From: Armillaria gallica
Lineage: Eukaryota > Basidiomycota > Agaricomycetes > Agaricales > Physalacriaceae
Length of the DNA stretch: 64,000 bases
Direction of reading: 5' to 3'
Assembly (NCBI GenBank): GCA_037576215.1
Contig: JBANDB010000001.1
Span: forward strand, 3,534,001-3,598,000
In this document: in pieces, positions 31,056-42,619 of the stretch
Layout of the letters: each line of letters starts with the position of its first letter
Numbering within the stretch: the stretch's first letter is position 1
Made by a program: the position numbers and the translations under genes
The notes under the pieces: generated by a model
Databases searched by the model: none
What the model was told of the DNA's origin: nothing
The model's input: the letters and a program-made list of their open reading frames with translations, nothing else

Positions 31056-34000
31056 ATGTCCGGGTCCCCACATTCTTCTGTTTCCACGCCGATTCCACCA
31101 ACGCGGGCACCTCCTTCTCCTCCAGAATCGGTCGTCTCTTCATCCACAGGCTTTCTTAACCCCAACGCAGGCGATTTTGTACCATCTTCTCTACCAGATT
31201 CTCGATACAAGATTCATTCCAACTCTCCGTCTTCTGCATCTGTACATTCCTCGCCAGGCTCTTCCTCGACATCGACTTCAGTTTCGTTCACATTAGCTCC
31301 ATCAATCTCAACATTTGCTTCGTTTTCCAGCAATCCTTCGCGATCAGAAATCACGCCTTCGACTACGCAATCGTCTCTTTCCTCGTACCACTCGCCATTT
31401 GGTAGCCCCAGCCAGATCGCGCACTCTTACAAGCACCGAGATGGGTTGGAGGAAGCAGAGACCGGTTCTTCTGCTTCAGAGGATGCAGGAACGCTTCTCC
31501 GTTCACTTCGTATTGGAAGCCCTTCAACAACCGCTCCTACCTCTAGCACGTGTTGTTCTATCCCTTTTTCAAGTTTTACTGACACGTTCTTTGTAGATCT
31601 TGAGCTGGGCGAGGTTACGGATGTGACGCCGTCGCCCCACCGAGGCAACCGTGCATCTCCATCCGCTCTTCCGTCGTCTCCGGAAGTGGTGCCCAGCGCT
31701 CCATCGAAGAAGGCAACCTACATTCCTTTGCCAGACATCGAAATTCATCAAGCGGCCCCATCTTCGTTTATGAACAGCGCTACGGCCACCGATGGCAACT
31801 GGACACCTGCCCCTTCAGACAAGAGCGACGGAGGCGATCCATATGAAGATTCCAACAAGACCCCAAACGTGTATATTAACGGACTGCCTCCCAATTATCC
31901 CGAGGACCAACTCTTCGAGCTTACTGCACCTTTTGGCCCTGTGAGAAGCGTCAGAAGTTTCACGAGGCATGTAGGGGAGAAGGAGAGTGGATATGGTTTT
32001 GTTTTGTGCGCATATATGCTCCCTTTCCATGCATTTTCTGACTTTTTTTAATATCATTTCCCCCCCGGTAGATTCGAGACGATTGACGCCGCAGAAAAAT
32101 GTATCCAGTCTTTGAGACGTTTCAGGAATCTGCATCCGACATTTTCGAAGGTTAGTGGTACTCTGTTCTTCGTTCATTCATCGTTCCTGAGCGATCTCTG
32201 TCAACAGCAAGTTCACAAGATCCCTGGAACGACATATGCTCAAGCCCCGTCCATCTCCTCCAGTCATTCAGCCTCATCTGTGGATCACGGCGACGACGGT
32301 TCGTTCAAAGCGAAAATGGAAAGACTTCACGATCCCAATAGCACAAACCTGTACATTGAAGGGTGAGTTGCTTCACGCCGTTCTGATGACGCACGACCGT
32401 ACTTATGCAAACTACAGCTTACCATTGAGCATTGATGAATCCGTGAGTCTCTCGGGTCGTCCAACATATCTATAAACTGACGTCCTCTAGTCTCTTGGTG
32501 CCTTGGTGTCTCCTCACAGGATCAAGAGCAGTAGATTCTTCCAGACAAGACTCAGTAATCCCCCAAGAATCATAGCCTTTGTGAGGTTGGTCTCAGAGTT
32601 ACTTTTCCGTTTCTGTCAGTAATGTGTCCGTTCAGACTGGATACCCGCGTTGGTGCCGAGGAAGTCATCGAGCGTCTGCATGGACGTATGGTGAGAGGCT
32701 GGAACGACCCCGGTAGCCGGATTTCCGTTCGCTTTGCCGATACATCTGAGCAGCGCGAGTTACGTGTAAGGAGTCTAATTTGGGGGGTCCAGCACCGTCT
32801 GATCCGTATCATTTTAGCGTACCGAGCGCTCTGTGAAAGAGGATGACCAGTCGCCGTCGAGGCTAACTATCGCTCAAGCCGCCCTCTTGAACTTGCACGG
32901 TCGAGAGCAACTGCGGTCTCAACAGACGCAGGTTCCTCTTACTATCGGCGGCAGTCGCATTCACCCTTCCCCCATCGACGTCGACTATGATCAGACCACG
33001 TTTGTCAACCCTCCCTTCCGCGATTTCTCCTCGAATGCCGCCATACCATCTGGATTTGGTTATCGAGGAAATAGCTTCCCCATCGTTTCCAATCCAACCC
33101 TCGCTTCTTCAAGACTTCCTATGGGCGCTCGTGATCTTCAACAGTCGTCGTATGACCAACTCTCTTCTGCCGCTCAAAGTCAAGAACTCGCCGCTTTGAT
33201 CAATACCCTTCGTAGCAACGGCAATTACAACGGTACTGATGATCGGTTCACGGATGGGCTTGCTCACCATCGCGGTATTCCTCAAATGGCAGGTTTCCGC
33301 AGCGCCCTTGGTGACGTTGACATCAACTTGGGATACGATAACCACCATCCCGTTATTGGTGGTGGTGTTGCTCAAGCAAGGAATGGGTTCACTGCAACGG
33401 AGGAATACATCCTGCAGGCCCATGCTGTAGGAAACAATCTAGCGAACCAGCGTCGTCGCCCGACGAGGTTGGACTTGTCTCAAGCTCAGGCGCAATGTCA
33501 AGGAGAGCCCACCGACTACAACGTGGGTGTCAGGGGTGTTCGCGCGCCAGCTTCCACCATCTCACTCTCTCAGTTACAGGCTCCGCGGCAAGACGCATAT
33601 CACTCTCCCCGCACGATGAACGGCTCTCTTCCCGCTCTACAGGAAGAGTTCCAATCGTCGTCAGCGATGCAGCAAGGGCAGAACTTTCTTCGTGGGCAGT
33701 CTCGAAACGGAAACACTCACCCGTCCAACGTGAATGGTTCTCGTCTACCTGGTGACCGTGACGCTGACCAGATTCATTCCCATATCTCATCATACTCTCA
33801 GAACTCCTCTCATGTCTCTTCGCAAGTGTCAAATCGCAACCAGCATATTAATCAGCAGGCTCATGTCCGGTCCTCGACTCTTCCGCACTCTACTTCGACG
33901 ACTTCTTCAGAACAGCATCATTCTCGTCACTATCAACACAGCAGCATGAGTATCCCAAAATCGAGGAATATATCCTCAGAAATCCTACGTGCGACTGCGC

Positions 34001-34389
34001 AGCGCGCCCAACAGCACAGATCTGCAAATTCTATCAGTAGCATCAACAGCGAAAATAACATCCACCCAAATAGCAACCGCCTGTTCAACAATGACTCTTA
34101 CACGGGCGACCTGAAAAATAATACCGGCAACTCTGCTATGCTTCGCCATCATCGCAGTAATATACAGGCGGGCGACGACTTCAAGAACAATTACGACGGG
34201 CATGCATACCCCCACAGCGTGTTCCCGGACCCTGACCGCGATGTCTACGACGTCGAGCAGTCATCCCCACCTCTTGTTTCGCCTGCCTTGACCTACTCTT
34301 CCCGCGGGTCCGGGGCTACTCTCAGCCCTACTACGCCTTTTGTTGGCTCATTCTCGCAACAGCAAGGTCTGTCTGCAGAGGGTGCCTAA
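31056..34389 (+). CDS. Two-RRM RNA-binding protein (RBMS/Scw1-like)
   Basis: The first in-frame ATG is at 31056 (MSGSPHSSVSTPIPP). A long Ser/Thr/Pro-rich disordered N-terminus precedes RRM1 (TPNVYINGLPPNYPEDQL, RNP-2 and helix; ESGYGFV, RNP-1, split by the intron at about 32005-32070). An insert with SKQVHKIPGTTYAQ follows, then RRM2 (NLYIEGLPLSIDES; IIAFVRLDTR as RNP-1; ADTSEQRELR). After about seven short introns the last exon (from about 32833) adds about 500 residues rich in Gln, Asn, Ser and His, a low-complexity region of the kind that drives condensation of RNA granules. Related fungal proteins bind 3' UTRs of cell-wall and morphogenesis mRNAs. The function here is inferred from the family. 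Confidence 0.85.
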
Positions 34390-34411
34390 TCTTTCCTTTC
34401 GCTATTTTATA

Positions 34412-34435
34412 TATCGCTATCGCTATCACTATCGC
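34412..34435. repeat. Hexamer microsatellite (TATCGC)4
   Basis: Four tandem copies of TATCGC, one with G to A, lie about 25 nt after the stop codon of the RRM gene and so probably within its 3' untranslated region. Confidence 0.8.
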
Positions 34436-34728
34436 TTGCATGAAATTTGAGTTTTCCCAGGACACTGTTTAGCTACTAGTACTGTGTATCAGTGTACGAA
34501 TTACCTCTTTGTTAGTCAGTTATTCCGAACAGATTGTATTATCTGATACTAGAATGGTTTGTTTAAGTATTAGCTATCACAAGTTATTGAATGGCGTTGC
34601 TTGTTATGTATATGTACAAGTCGCTTTGAAAACTTTCAAGTTCACAATGGATGCCTCGCTTCCGTCATGATGCGGTCCGAAGTGTAATCGATCGCGAATA
34701 TTTTTTCAGTTCCTGACTTCAACGTTCT

Positions 34729-35255
34729 ATGTCAAGTCTCGAGGTTGCAAAATCTCCTCCTGATCCGTCAAAGAAGAAGGAGTCGGTGCAAAATTTTACA
34801 GACCAAAGACGCGCTAAAGCCTGGGAAGTTCACCGATGGCCGTTAGTAAAGATGGTGGCAAGCAAACGGACAAGGATACATTTGCCTGCGTCGTACATGG
34901 CTAAGGACGGGGAAACAACGCGCATCATTTATCCAGGTTCGGACATTAATCAACTGGTGCATATCCACTATTTGGAGAGCTGGGATGGCGGAGGGGTAGC
35001 CGCAAACTTTGTACATGCGGACGGGATCGATTCCAAACGGTAAGTGTTTATAACATAGGATACAAACCGAACTGATTTGTGCATCTCAGAAATGAATATC
35101 TAGGCCCAGATCCACGAGTTGCTGGATATTGGCTTGATGATGATGATGAGATCCATGTGAAATGGTGGGATGGATTTTTGAAAGATCAATGGATCGACAG
35201 CGAGAAATGGAGTATCGAGGTGGTTTGGAACGGTGAAAAATGGGAGGAAAAGTAA
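34729..35255 (+). CDS. Small Trp/Asp-rich hypothetical protein, two exons
   Basis: Exon 1 starts at the ATG at 34729 (MSSLEVAKSPPDPSKKKESV) and ends at about 35040 in DGIDSK. A 50-nt intron with a GTAAGT donor and CTCAG acceptor splits an Arg codon. Exon 2 encodes NEYLGPDPRVAGYWLDDDDE, IHVKWWDGFLKDQW and a Trp/Glu/Lys-rich end. The two exons form a compact, probably globular domain of about 157 residues, with alternating aromatic and acidic residues (LVHIHYLESWDGGG, WWDG), and no signal peptide. The strand pattern resembles small chromo/Tudor-like barrels, but that is only an impression and no family can be named. Clean splicing and uniform composition support a real gene. Confidence 0.6.
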
Positions 35256-35529
35256 CATTCGAACACTTGTGTAGCGCGCTGGGTGAATAGCAAAAGCCTT
35301 GTGCTTCTGACCGCCAAAAATCTTTTGGGACACTACTATCGGAAATATTGGAGATCTGAAGGCCTCCCAAAACCGACATGTAATTTCGTCAAGGAATATT
35401 AACGGTCTTCGGTTTCTTCCTCCCATCTGTCTTCTCACATCTGACAAGATCTTCACATGTCGCGGTCTATGGCCTACATATTACGGCTCGCAGTATAAAA
35501 GATACCAGTCTGTAGGACCAGGAAAAAGA

Positions 35530-35618
35530 TGGACTCACGGGGTATTGAACCCCGGACCTCACACAGCCACAATATTACGTAATGCAAAGCGTGCGCGCTA
35601 CCACTGCGCTATAAGCCC
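35530..35618 (-). tRNA. tRNA-Ala(TGC) with a 17-nt intron
   Basis: The gene reads 35618 to 35530. The acceptor stem GGGCTTA pairs with TGAGTCC and includes the G3:U70 pair that marks alanine tRNAs, with discriminator A. The D arm is GCGC-AGTGGTA-GCGC, the anticodon stem CACGC/GTGTG, the loop TTTGCA-T with anticodon TGC, and the T arm CGGGG-TTCAATA-CCCCG. A 17-nt intron (about 35582-35566) sits one base 3' of the anticodon, the canonical place. TCTTTTT follows directly as the polymerase III terminator. Confidence 0.95.
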
Positions 35619-35659
35619 ACAGAGAGTTGGTCCAATAAGTAGATTATAATAGCCAGGTC

Positions 35660-36272
35660 TACTACCATACTTTGTTCCCGTCCCGGCGCTGTCTGCCATT
35701 AAATACCATCACTTCCGCCGCTTTGTGTTCTAGCCCCGATTTTCGCTACGGCACTGGTGCTGCCGTTCTACGACCAACACATCCCCCCGAGCATCCTTAT
35801 TGCGCGCCTCTCAGCATACTCGGCCTTGGTACAGCTCTATGCGAGATCAGACCTGCTCGACACGACGTACACACGATTCCGACATTTTGGAAGCACATCC
35901 CCCATGTGCATCAATGGATGCGATGCACTGGGAAGCCGTCCATCACGTCTTTGTTTCGTGTCCTGCCTATCATGCTTTCCACCAACATGCCACACGAACA
36001 CTTATTACAGAGACGTCCCGTATCCTGGACTCTGCAGAAGTACCACTGCTCATTTGCAGATCTTTTCTTCACGTTATCCGACGCCTCTTTGAAGATGGCC
36101 CCAGTTGGCCCCAATCACTGTCTCGGTCTAATACACCGTTGCCCGCACTTACAAGTTTTCCCGACCTTGAAGAAGGAAGTACTTACATCAGTATGTTTCT
36201 TGCTTCCCAATTTGCTGCCAGCGTGTCGACGCGAAACCTTTGAGGTTGCTCTCAGCACTGCTAAGCTATAGC
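35660..36272 (+). pseudogene. Non-LTR retrotransposon relic (RT C-terminal zinc-knuckle part)
   Basis: Two overlapping frames, out of phase, together give ALVQLYARSDLLDTTYTR, then HFGSTSPMC, then AVHHVFVSCPAYHAFHQHA and LPALTSFPDLEEGS. The pattern of Cys residues followed by E-x-V-H-H-x-x-x-x-C-P is the usual C-terminal Cys/His motif of fungal non-LTR reverse transcriptase proteins. The frame changes near 35925, in a GGG run, and stops are frequent, so the piece is dead. Only the extreme 3' part of an element is present, as expected of 5'-truncated insertion. It starts about 40 nt from the tRNA-Ala gene. Class is inferred from the motif only. Confidence 0.6.
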
Positions 36273-36869
36273 AACTCAGCAGAAAATATCAGGGAGGTCG
36301 ACCGTAGAAGTCGACGTCTCCTCAGATCTCTTCTACACGAAGACTCTTGAGTCTTCAAGATGTTTTCGACCTACGCGCGGATCCCTCTGCGAGTAAGCTG
36401 CCGAGTTTACTACCATGCAAGTCTTACCTTCCGAACCCACAAACAGTCTCCTCGTTTCCGGCGTCCACACGCTCCGCGTAGAAGTCAACGCCGCCCACAA
36501 TTACAACAAGATCCATCATCTGCCCGCATGGTGGGTAAATGATCCAGAAGTTGGTACCAAGGAATAGCAATGTCTGATTCACAACATCACCTTCTCACAA
36601 TTTTTCGATATCAATCTCTTCGTTGTGCCATCGATGAGGACGAAACCCTTCTCAGAGACGGGGATCAAGACGTCTGGTCGCAAGTAGACGCTGTGACACC
36701 GAGATTCTTAGTTCCGCGCTTCCTGATCATCCAAGACAGTAATGCCGTCGCAGTCGCCGAGTTGGAACGCATTCTCGTTCTCAAGGTCGAGATTGGACGG
36801 TGAATATTTAAATTTGTAGAGTAGATGCGGATAGAGCGAATCGATAATATACAGGTCCTAAAGAACGAT
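36273..36869. other. Intergenic with two small open frames
   Basis: A 50-codon frame at about 36415-36567 begins MQVLPSEPTNSLLVSGVHTL, and a 77-codon frame starts with ATG at 36570. I recognise neither. They lie just past the 3' end of the DUF6533 gene and may be relics. Confidence 0.3.
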
Positions 36870-38574
36870 TTAAATTACAATGGCTAGCTGTCTATGCTCG
36901 GAACGCATCGAGCGCAACTGCATCATTTCAATATCGGACACATATCCATCGTCCACAAGTGGATCCACGGGTTTATTCGAGTCTTTCTCTGGAGGAGCAG
37001 TAGCTTTGGGCTCGATGTAATTTTGGCTCGCTCGACGAACGTTAAGGATGATTCTGTTGGACATGACGCACGAAAATGTGACGGAAAACCCTATAGGAAT
37101 CTCGAGAAGGTCAGCCTATGGCGGCAGTGGTCAGATGATGCCTTATCATATCTCAATCTCGAGCTCTTACTGGTGCAGCAGTCCAGACAAGCAGATTGGT
37201 GAGGTATGTTGCGAACATGCTGTAAAGATAATCAGACAGAAGAAGGAAGGAAGAGGTGGCGTACTCACACTACAAAATAGAACACTGAATCTCGGATGAG
37301 GATGCTAACGAGATGTCGTCCGGAGCTAAAGAGAGGCCCATCGGAGCTGAACGTTTGGAATCCCCGAAACAACGCTAGCCCGCACAGCAGGGATTCAAAT
37401 ACGATGGTGGGAATCCAGAAAGCGTAGAAATAATCCGGTATGCCGCTCGGTGCGCAGACTCGGACAGAGGTACCTGGAGGGGTGTATGGCGCTGCTGCGA
37501 GCCTGTTTTCAATCATTCGGGTTGAGGGATGAAAGATAGTACATACTACTTATGTTAGACAGTACGATTCCCATGATAACTGCTGCGCTGGCTGAACATA
37601 TGATAAAGCTCGTGACCATGAGGGCTAGTACTTTTTTGTTGAGGAGATACAATGCGTAAAGTCGCATCTGTAATATCGCTTATGTTGCCAGAGATATAGA
37701 TGCGTGATGACAAAAATGGAGAGCGGGCGAACCTTCCGCTATCATACAGGCAATTAGGCCTGTCCACCCTTGCCACTGAAAGAAACGGTGACCTGCAAGG
37801 GAATTAGTCATAACCCTAGGTTGCGAAAACGATAACGTACAACTATGTAAAAAAAGTCGCATCCCACAGTCGGTCCGCATGAAATTCCGAAGACTTACAA
37901 CTAGAGAAAATTGGTCAGGGACTCGTGAAGGGAGTTAAGGCCGAACCTTACCGAATCAGATAGCGACGTCATGAAAAGGCCTACAAGTGGGGCACACGTC
38001 TGGATCAGAACCTAGCGGTCTCTGTTCGGTGGGTCACGAACCGTAGCAATTGAAACTAAAAAAAAAAGACATCACGGTGAGGGTCAGATCCTGGAAGAAA
38101 GCGGACACACATGACAGACGACAGCGTGTAATAGCGATTCTGAAGTAACAAAAAGTCATTATATCGCTCGACGCCCAGGTTTACATGAAGACATACAATT
38201 ATGAACAAGATTTTGCCTATTGACCAGTGGCTCCTCTATATGAGTGGTCATTAACGCCAGCGTTCAGGCCTAGGTAGCACGTACCCAAATCAACTCTACC
38301 TGGTCAAATTAGATGAGGTGGGTAATCAGAATGGTTAGATGCTTACCTCGTCATCGAGTGTAATCACTACGTAGAGAAAAACATCCAGTTCGATCACAAG
38401 AACAAGTCGCAACGCTATTACTTACGATGATCAAACAACACTATTACACCCGAGGCCACTGAAAATGCAATGAATAACCACGCCTCCGTCTAGTGAAACA
38501 GCCAACTCACAGGCAGCACACCGGGTTGACTGGACGTCCCGTAGTCTAGCAGCAATGAGCTCATTCAACGACAT
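36870..38574 (-). CDS. DUF6533 multi-pass membrane protein (first copy)
   Basis: The frame begins MSLNELIAARLRDVQSTRCA at 38574 and is cut by about eight tiny exons. The spliced N-terminal block reads ASGVIVLFDHLITLDDE, then VELIW, RSHWSIGKILFII and NRYYTLSS, which is the DUF6533 signature (H-L-x-T-L-x-x-E ... W ... NRY). Later blocks are MRLYALYLLNKKVLALMVTS, a loop with PPGTSVRVCAPSG, YAFWIPTIVFESLLCGLALF, LVSILIRDSVFYF and the end VMSNRIILNVRRASQN plus a polar tail. This gives about seven membrane spans. Agaricomycetes carry dozens to hundreds of such genes, and their function is unknown. Some exons between 37880 and 38110 are inferred only loosely. Confidence 0.8.
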
Positions 38575-40538
38575 AGAAGGGCAGCTCAGCACGATCCCGC
38601 GAAGGTAACAAAAACAACAAGCTACTTCCAGACGTCTTTTTGAAGGACCATCATCACCGTTGAACCTCCGCTTCCCACTTCCTGCCGATATCACGACACA
38701 AGCGCTGAAGTATTTTGGTCAAATCCTTCCGGAGAACCGGTCTCCATAGGTTTATCGAACTAATCGGGATCCGTCCTATCCCCGTTTACCTCTCCTTTGA
38801 TGGAGACCAGCGAACTTGAAAGTAAAGGATTCGTTGGATCTGCTCGGGACTGGGCCATGCTAACAATAGCGCGGAACATAGGATGGCTTGGGCGAGGAGA
38901 GGACGAACACGATAGTATAAAAGGCCAATAGGCCATAACATTGGACAAATGAGTACTGGAAGATTCCCCGCCCACCAGGTTGGCTTATGCGTAGTGAGCT
39001 ATGGAAGTCAGGAAAGGCTGATCCGAAGAACATACTATTGTTTTACTTGCACCGGTTGATACTCATTGTCAAACTCGGCAACTTGAAGGAGATCTCGTTC
39101 AAACTTCGACGCCGAACTCGCAGGAGATCTTGACACCACGTGAGTGTCAGTATGTACGTGGAAGCGCCAACGCATCTCTTGAATCATCAGTACTTCATCA
39201 GAAGACCCTGCCTCGGCACCTGGTACGGGCGCGTTCATTCTGTGATATGGAAAGAAGCCAGACGTAAATGAAGTCATTGAACTCGCACCCGTGCCTTGTG
39301 ATATGTTGGCCAGGTGCATGGATGGCCGTTCGAGACTTCAAGAGATGCACTATATCTGCAACAGACAGAAATAATCTGAGAGCCGAATGGCACAAGCTCA
39401 AGTCGTTGAACTGGGCGGCTGATCAGTATTACCGACGCCCGTTCAACGTTCAACCATCAATGATTCGATGGAAGGTAGACGAGATGCGAAAACACTACAC
39501 GCACGACATACTTACCGTGGAGAGTGCACCTCGCGATTGTTATCGCCGGCAGCCGTAAATCTGTGCTGCGTAAAGAAGATGCAGGTCTGCAGGTGGTCAG
39601 TTAGCCAAAGATCAACAAATATTGTATCACGCAAACGGTCCAGAGGTTGAAAACAGGCAGACAACCGTCATGGGTGTTGTGCAGTGGAAGCCTTATGACA
39701 CCGCTTTTCCACGCTCTCGGCTTACTCCGCCGGCCGACGCTTTGCATAACCATGATGATCCTGCGGTCCCGAGCGCTAAATCTTTAACCAGAACCTGTTG
39801 TCCCTGGCTCATTCTACTCGCCGCCGTTATTTCCTTGCATCTGGGGCCTACAGCCGGTGTACACTTAGGTTTGACGTTCCCTACCCAGCCCTGTCCAAAG
39901 CGAATAGCGTCTTGTATGCATGCCTGAAATTAGGACGCGTCGAGGTCGCTGTTCGAGATGCTGATCAATGCGCATTGAATAATACGGCCAGTGATTGAGA
40001 CTTTCTTCTGCCCTCGGTGTTAGCAACTTGAGGTCCAGGCGCTGTAGCTGCCCAGAGTAGTCGCAAGGCTATTCACCTTGATGTTTATATAGACTGTGCC
40101 TGTCTTCCATCCGTTCAGGTACTGGCACGGGGACACTCACCATTCGTATCTACGTTGAGTAATGATCGCAGTATGTGATGTTTTCCTATGCTTTTCTCTT
40201 TAACGCTGAAAGACACCAGGATAACGTCATTGGTACTGCTAGTATTTTATGCGCGTTCAATGGCAGGAGGTATACGCGGTTTGCGTTCATGTCCGCCCAG
40301 TTGTGCGAAGAACACCGCGATATCCGAAGCAGCGGCGATGATCATGCGTCATTCATGGCAGGTAGATCAGATACAGATCAGCCCGTCTGGCCCGAAGGAC
40401 TATAAGCCGGTGTAAAAAATTGTTTGTGTCGTAACATGCTTATCGTCCCCGAATCGCTTTACCATTCAATACGTCCCAGCTCATCACCCTCCAGAGGTGC
40501 CCCGAAGCTTCCTATGTTTCCCTCGACCAAAGACACCA
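38575..40538. other. Region between divergent DUF6533 genes, no supported gene
   Basis: A minus-strand frame at 39035-39319 (about 90 codons, SFTSGFFPYHRMNAPVPG) and short plus-strand frames at 39268-40405 are present, without recognisable domains or a coherent exon chain. One or more could be exons of a decayed membrane-protein gene, but I cannot show it. The right end must contain the promoter of the gene at 40539. Confidence 0.35.
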
Positions 40539-42180
40539 ATGTCAATGATTGATTCGAGCAACCTGCCGTTGGAATATCAAGATTTGTGCGTCTGAAATGA
40601 TCATTTCCAATTTTCGACTGACGCCCACCCGGTGTAGGAACGTTAACTATTACTTTTCCTTAGTGGCTTTATGTGAGGTTGACATTTTCTGTCGTGCCTG
40701 ACACTGACCAACTCTATTAGCGATACTGTACTACGACTATGCCCTCACCTTTGGCTTGGAAGTATCGCGTTTTTGGGTACACCGGGGGTTCTCCTGGGCC
40801 GCTTTCTTTTTCTATCTGAATCGCTATCTCGGGATATTTGGGCATGTACCGGTTGTTGTGGAATACTTTTGGACAGGGTATCCTTCCAATAAGGCTCAGG
40901 TGAGTCCTTGAATTTGTTTGACCTATGCTGCCAAGCTCACGTCCGGAAGATGTCAGTGGCCATGCTCATATTGACTATAAATGCTTAGCGACGCGTCAAG
41001 TATAGATGTCTCAAGCTCCAAATGTATCACCAATACTTCGTTATTGTTGTCCAGATCGTGGTCGCAGGTATGCAAGACCCACTTTATCCCGATCGTGTTA
41101 TGTTGATCTTCCCGTCTAGTGATGCTGATCATGCGCACATATGCACTATATGACCGAAGTCGCAAAATTCTCATTGTTCAAATATGTGTTACTCTTACTG
41201 CTGTTGGTTTGGGCGCTGTGGGTGTATCCCCCTGTTGTTGATCTACTTCTCAAGTTCTGCCAGTACGCAGTCGCGTCGGGTAAAAAATCAAGTCCTGATG
41301 AGACTCCCACCGATGTCACTCCGTTCATTGGCTGTTCCACATCGCTAACGAAAGATTCGTACGTACGCCGTTGATATGTTCAGGGGCTTTATTCACTAGC
41401 TATCTTTGGCTGTAGCGCCGTGCGTTCGTGCCTTCTCTATTTTCCTTTCCACCTAAGCTGCTGACACCCACCACATCAGGCCTGGGAATCGCTTGGTGTG
41501 GCATGCTGGTATTCGACATCATGGTGTTCACCCTCACCCTCCACAAGGCATTGCAACTTCAGCGTGCTGGTGGTGTTAGTTTGCTTACTCTACTGCTGAG
41601 AGATGGTTCGTACCTTCATCCTTATCAGTCCAATGATCACGCTGAGAAATGTATAAGGTTCGGTTTATTTTGGGTAGGCTTTGGGCCTCGGGTAGATGTC
41701 CCATCTTGATAATCATTTGCAACAGAGTTATTATTGCCTCCAACCTTGCCAATATATTGACTTTCTTTGTGAGTGCGGTAGTCCCATGACAGACATAAAA
41801 CCACGCTAACCGTTTCTCACCGATAGCTGGGAGACGTATGTTGCTGTTTACAGCTCAATCTATATGTTCTTCACCCTATTTTTTGCATAGGCCCGCATCC
41901 GAGGAGTGGTCACGACATTTACGAATGTGTACGTGCCGCTACTGATGACTCTGTAACCAATGACTGATAAAACCTTGTTCCCAGAATTTCAAGTACGATG
42001 CTCTCACGACTTATGCTAAATATCAGGGATCCAAAGCTTGTCCGTACTCCACTAAGTACGACAGTGACGGAATACCCTATGATATCCACTTTTATCGACC
42101 CACCTACGAGGCTTGGGCCCGCAGGACCTGTCCGGATAGACCCTGAATACAACGGCGGACACTCAGGTACACAACATTAA
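40539..42180 (+). CDS. DUF6533 multi-pass membrane protein (second copy)
   Basis: The start is the ATG at 40539 (MSMIDSSNLPLEYQD). Spliced blocks give NVNYYFSLVAL, ILYYDYALTFGLEVSRFW (the DUF6533 signature), FSWAAFFFYLNRYLGIFGHV, VMLIMRTYALYDRSRKILIV, TPFIGCSTSLTKDS, LGIAWCGMLVFDIMVFTLTL, LLTLLLRDG, VIIASNLANILTFF, and MLSRLMLNIRDPKLVR near the end. This gives seven predicted membrane segments and a polar C-terminal tail ending at 42180. About nine introns join in phase. It differs clearly from the first copy (N-R-Y-L versus N-R-Y-Y block and loop lengths), so the pair is old or from separate subfamilies. The role is unknown. Confidence 0.85.
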
Positions 42181-42619
42181 CTATAGCTGACTCTGTCCCG
42201 CGAGAGTGCTAACAATAGCGACAGAGAACGCCATAGAAATGATGGAAATGCGTGATATACGGTGATATCTCCGAGTTCACTAATACGCGGGGTTCCACTG
42301 CAGACTTTTCACGCCGCGTCTACCCGATTGCCTTCCGTCCTCGCACTACCCCGTACTCCTAGGTGCCATCCGATAGTTGGAAGGACCTCCAAGCACGAGG
42401 GGCGAGATGTTTTAATTAATAAAACAGAGGAGAGTGGGTTATACGCACGCTTTACCTGTCAACCTGGTTTCAGGGTTACATGAGACATTGTAACTGATGA
42501 TTAATTCTCTAGTATGTACAGCACACTTGACAATAGGTACTACATTCATTATACAAAGCTTGCAATAGATGAAAGTGAACGAATCCAAAGCCCTATCATA
42601 GTCGCTACATGAGTCCCAA
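42181..42619. other. Convergent intergenic stretch
   Basis: The stretch holds the 3' ends of the second DUF6533 gene (plus) and the APH-type gene (minus). No gene is seen. Confidence 0.5.

Noticed and set aside
39622..40000. Plus-strand frames suspected to be another retrotransposon fragment.
   Set aside because: No Cys/His motif, reverse-transcriptase or integrase block could be found. Composition alone is insufficient.
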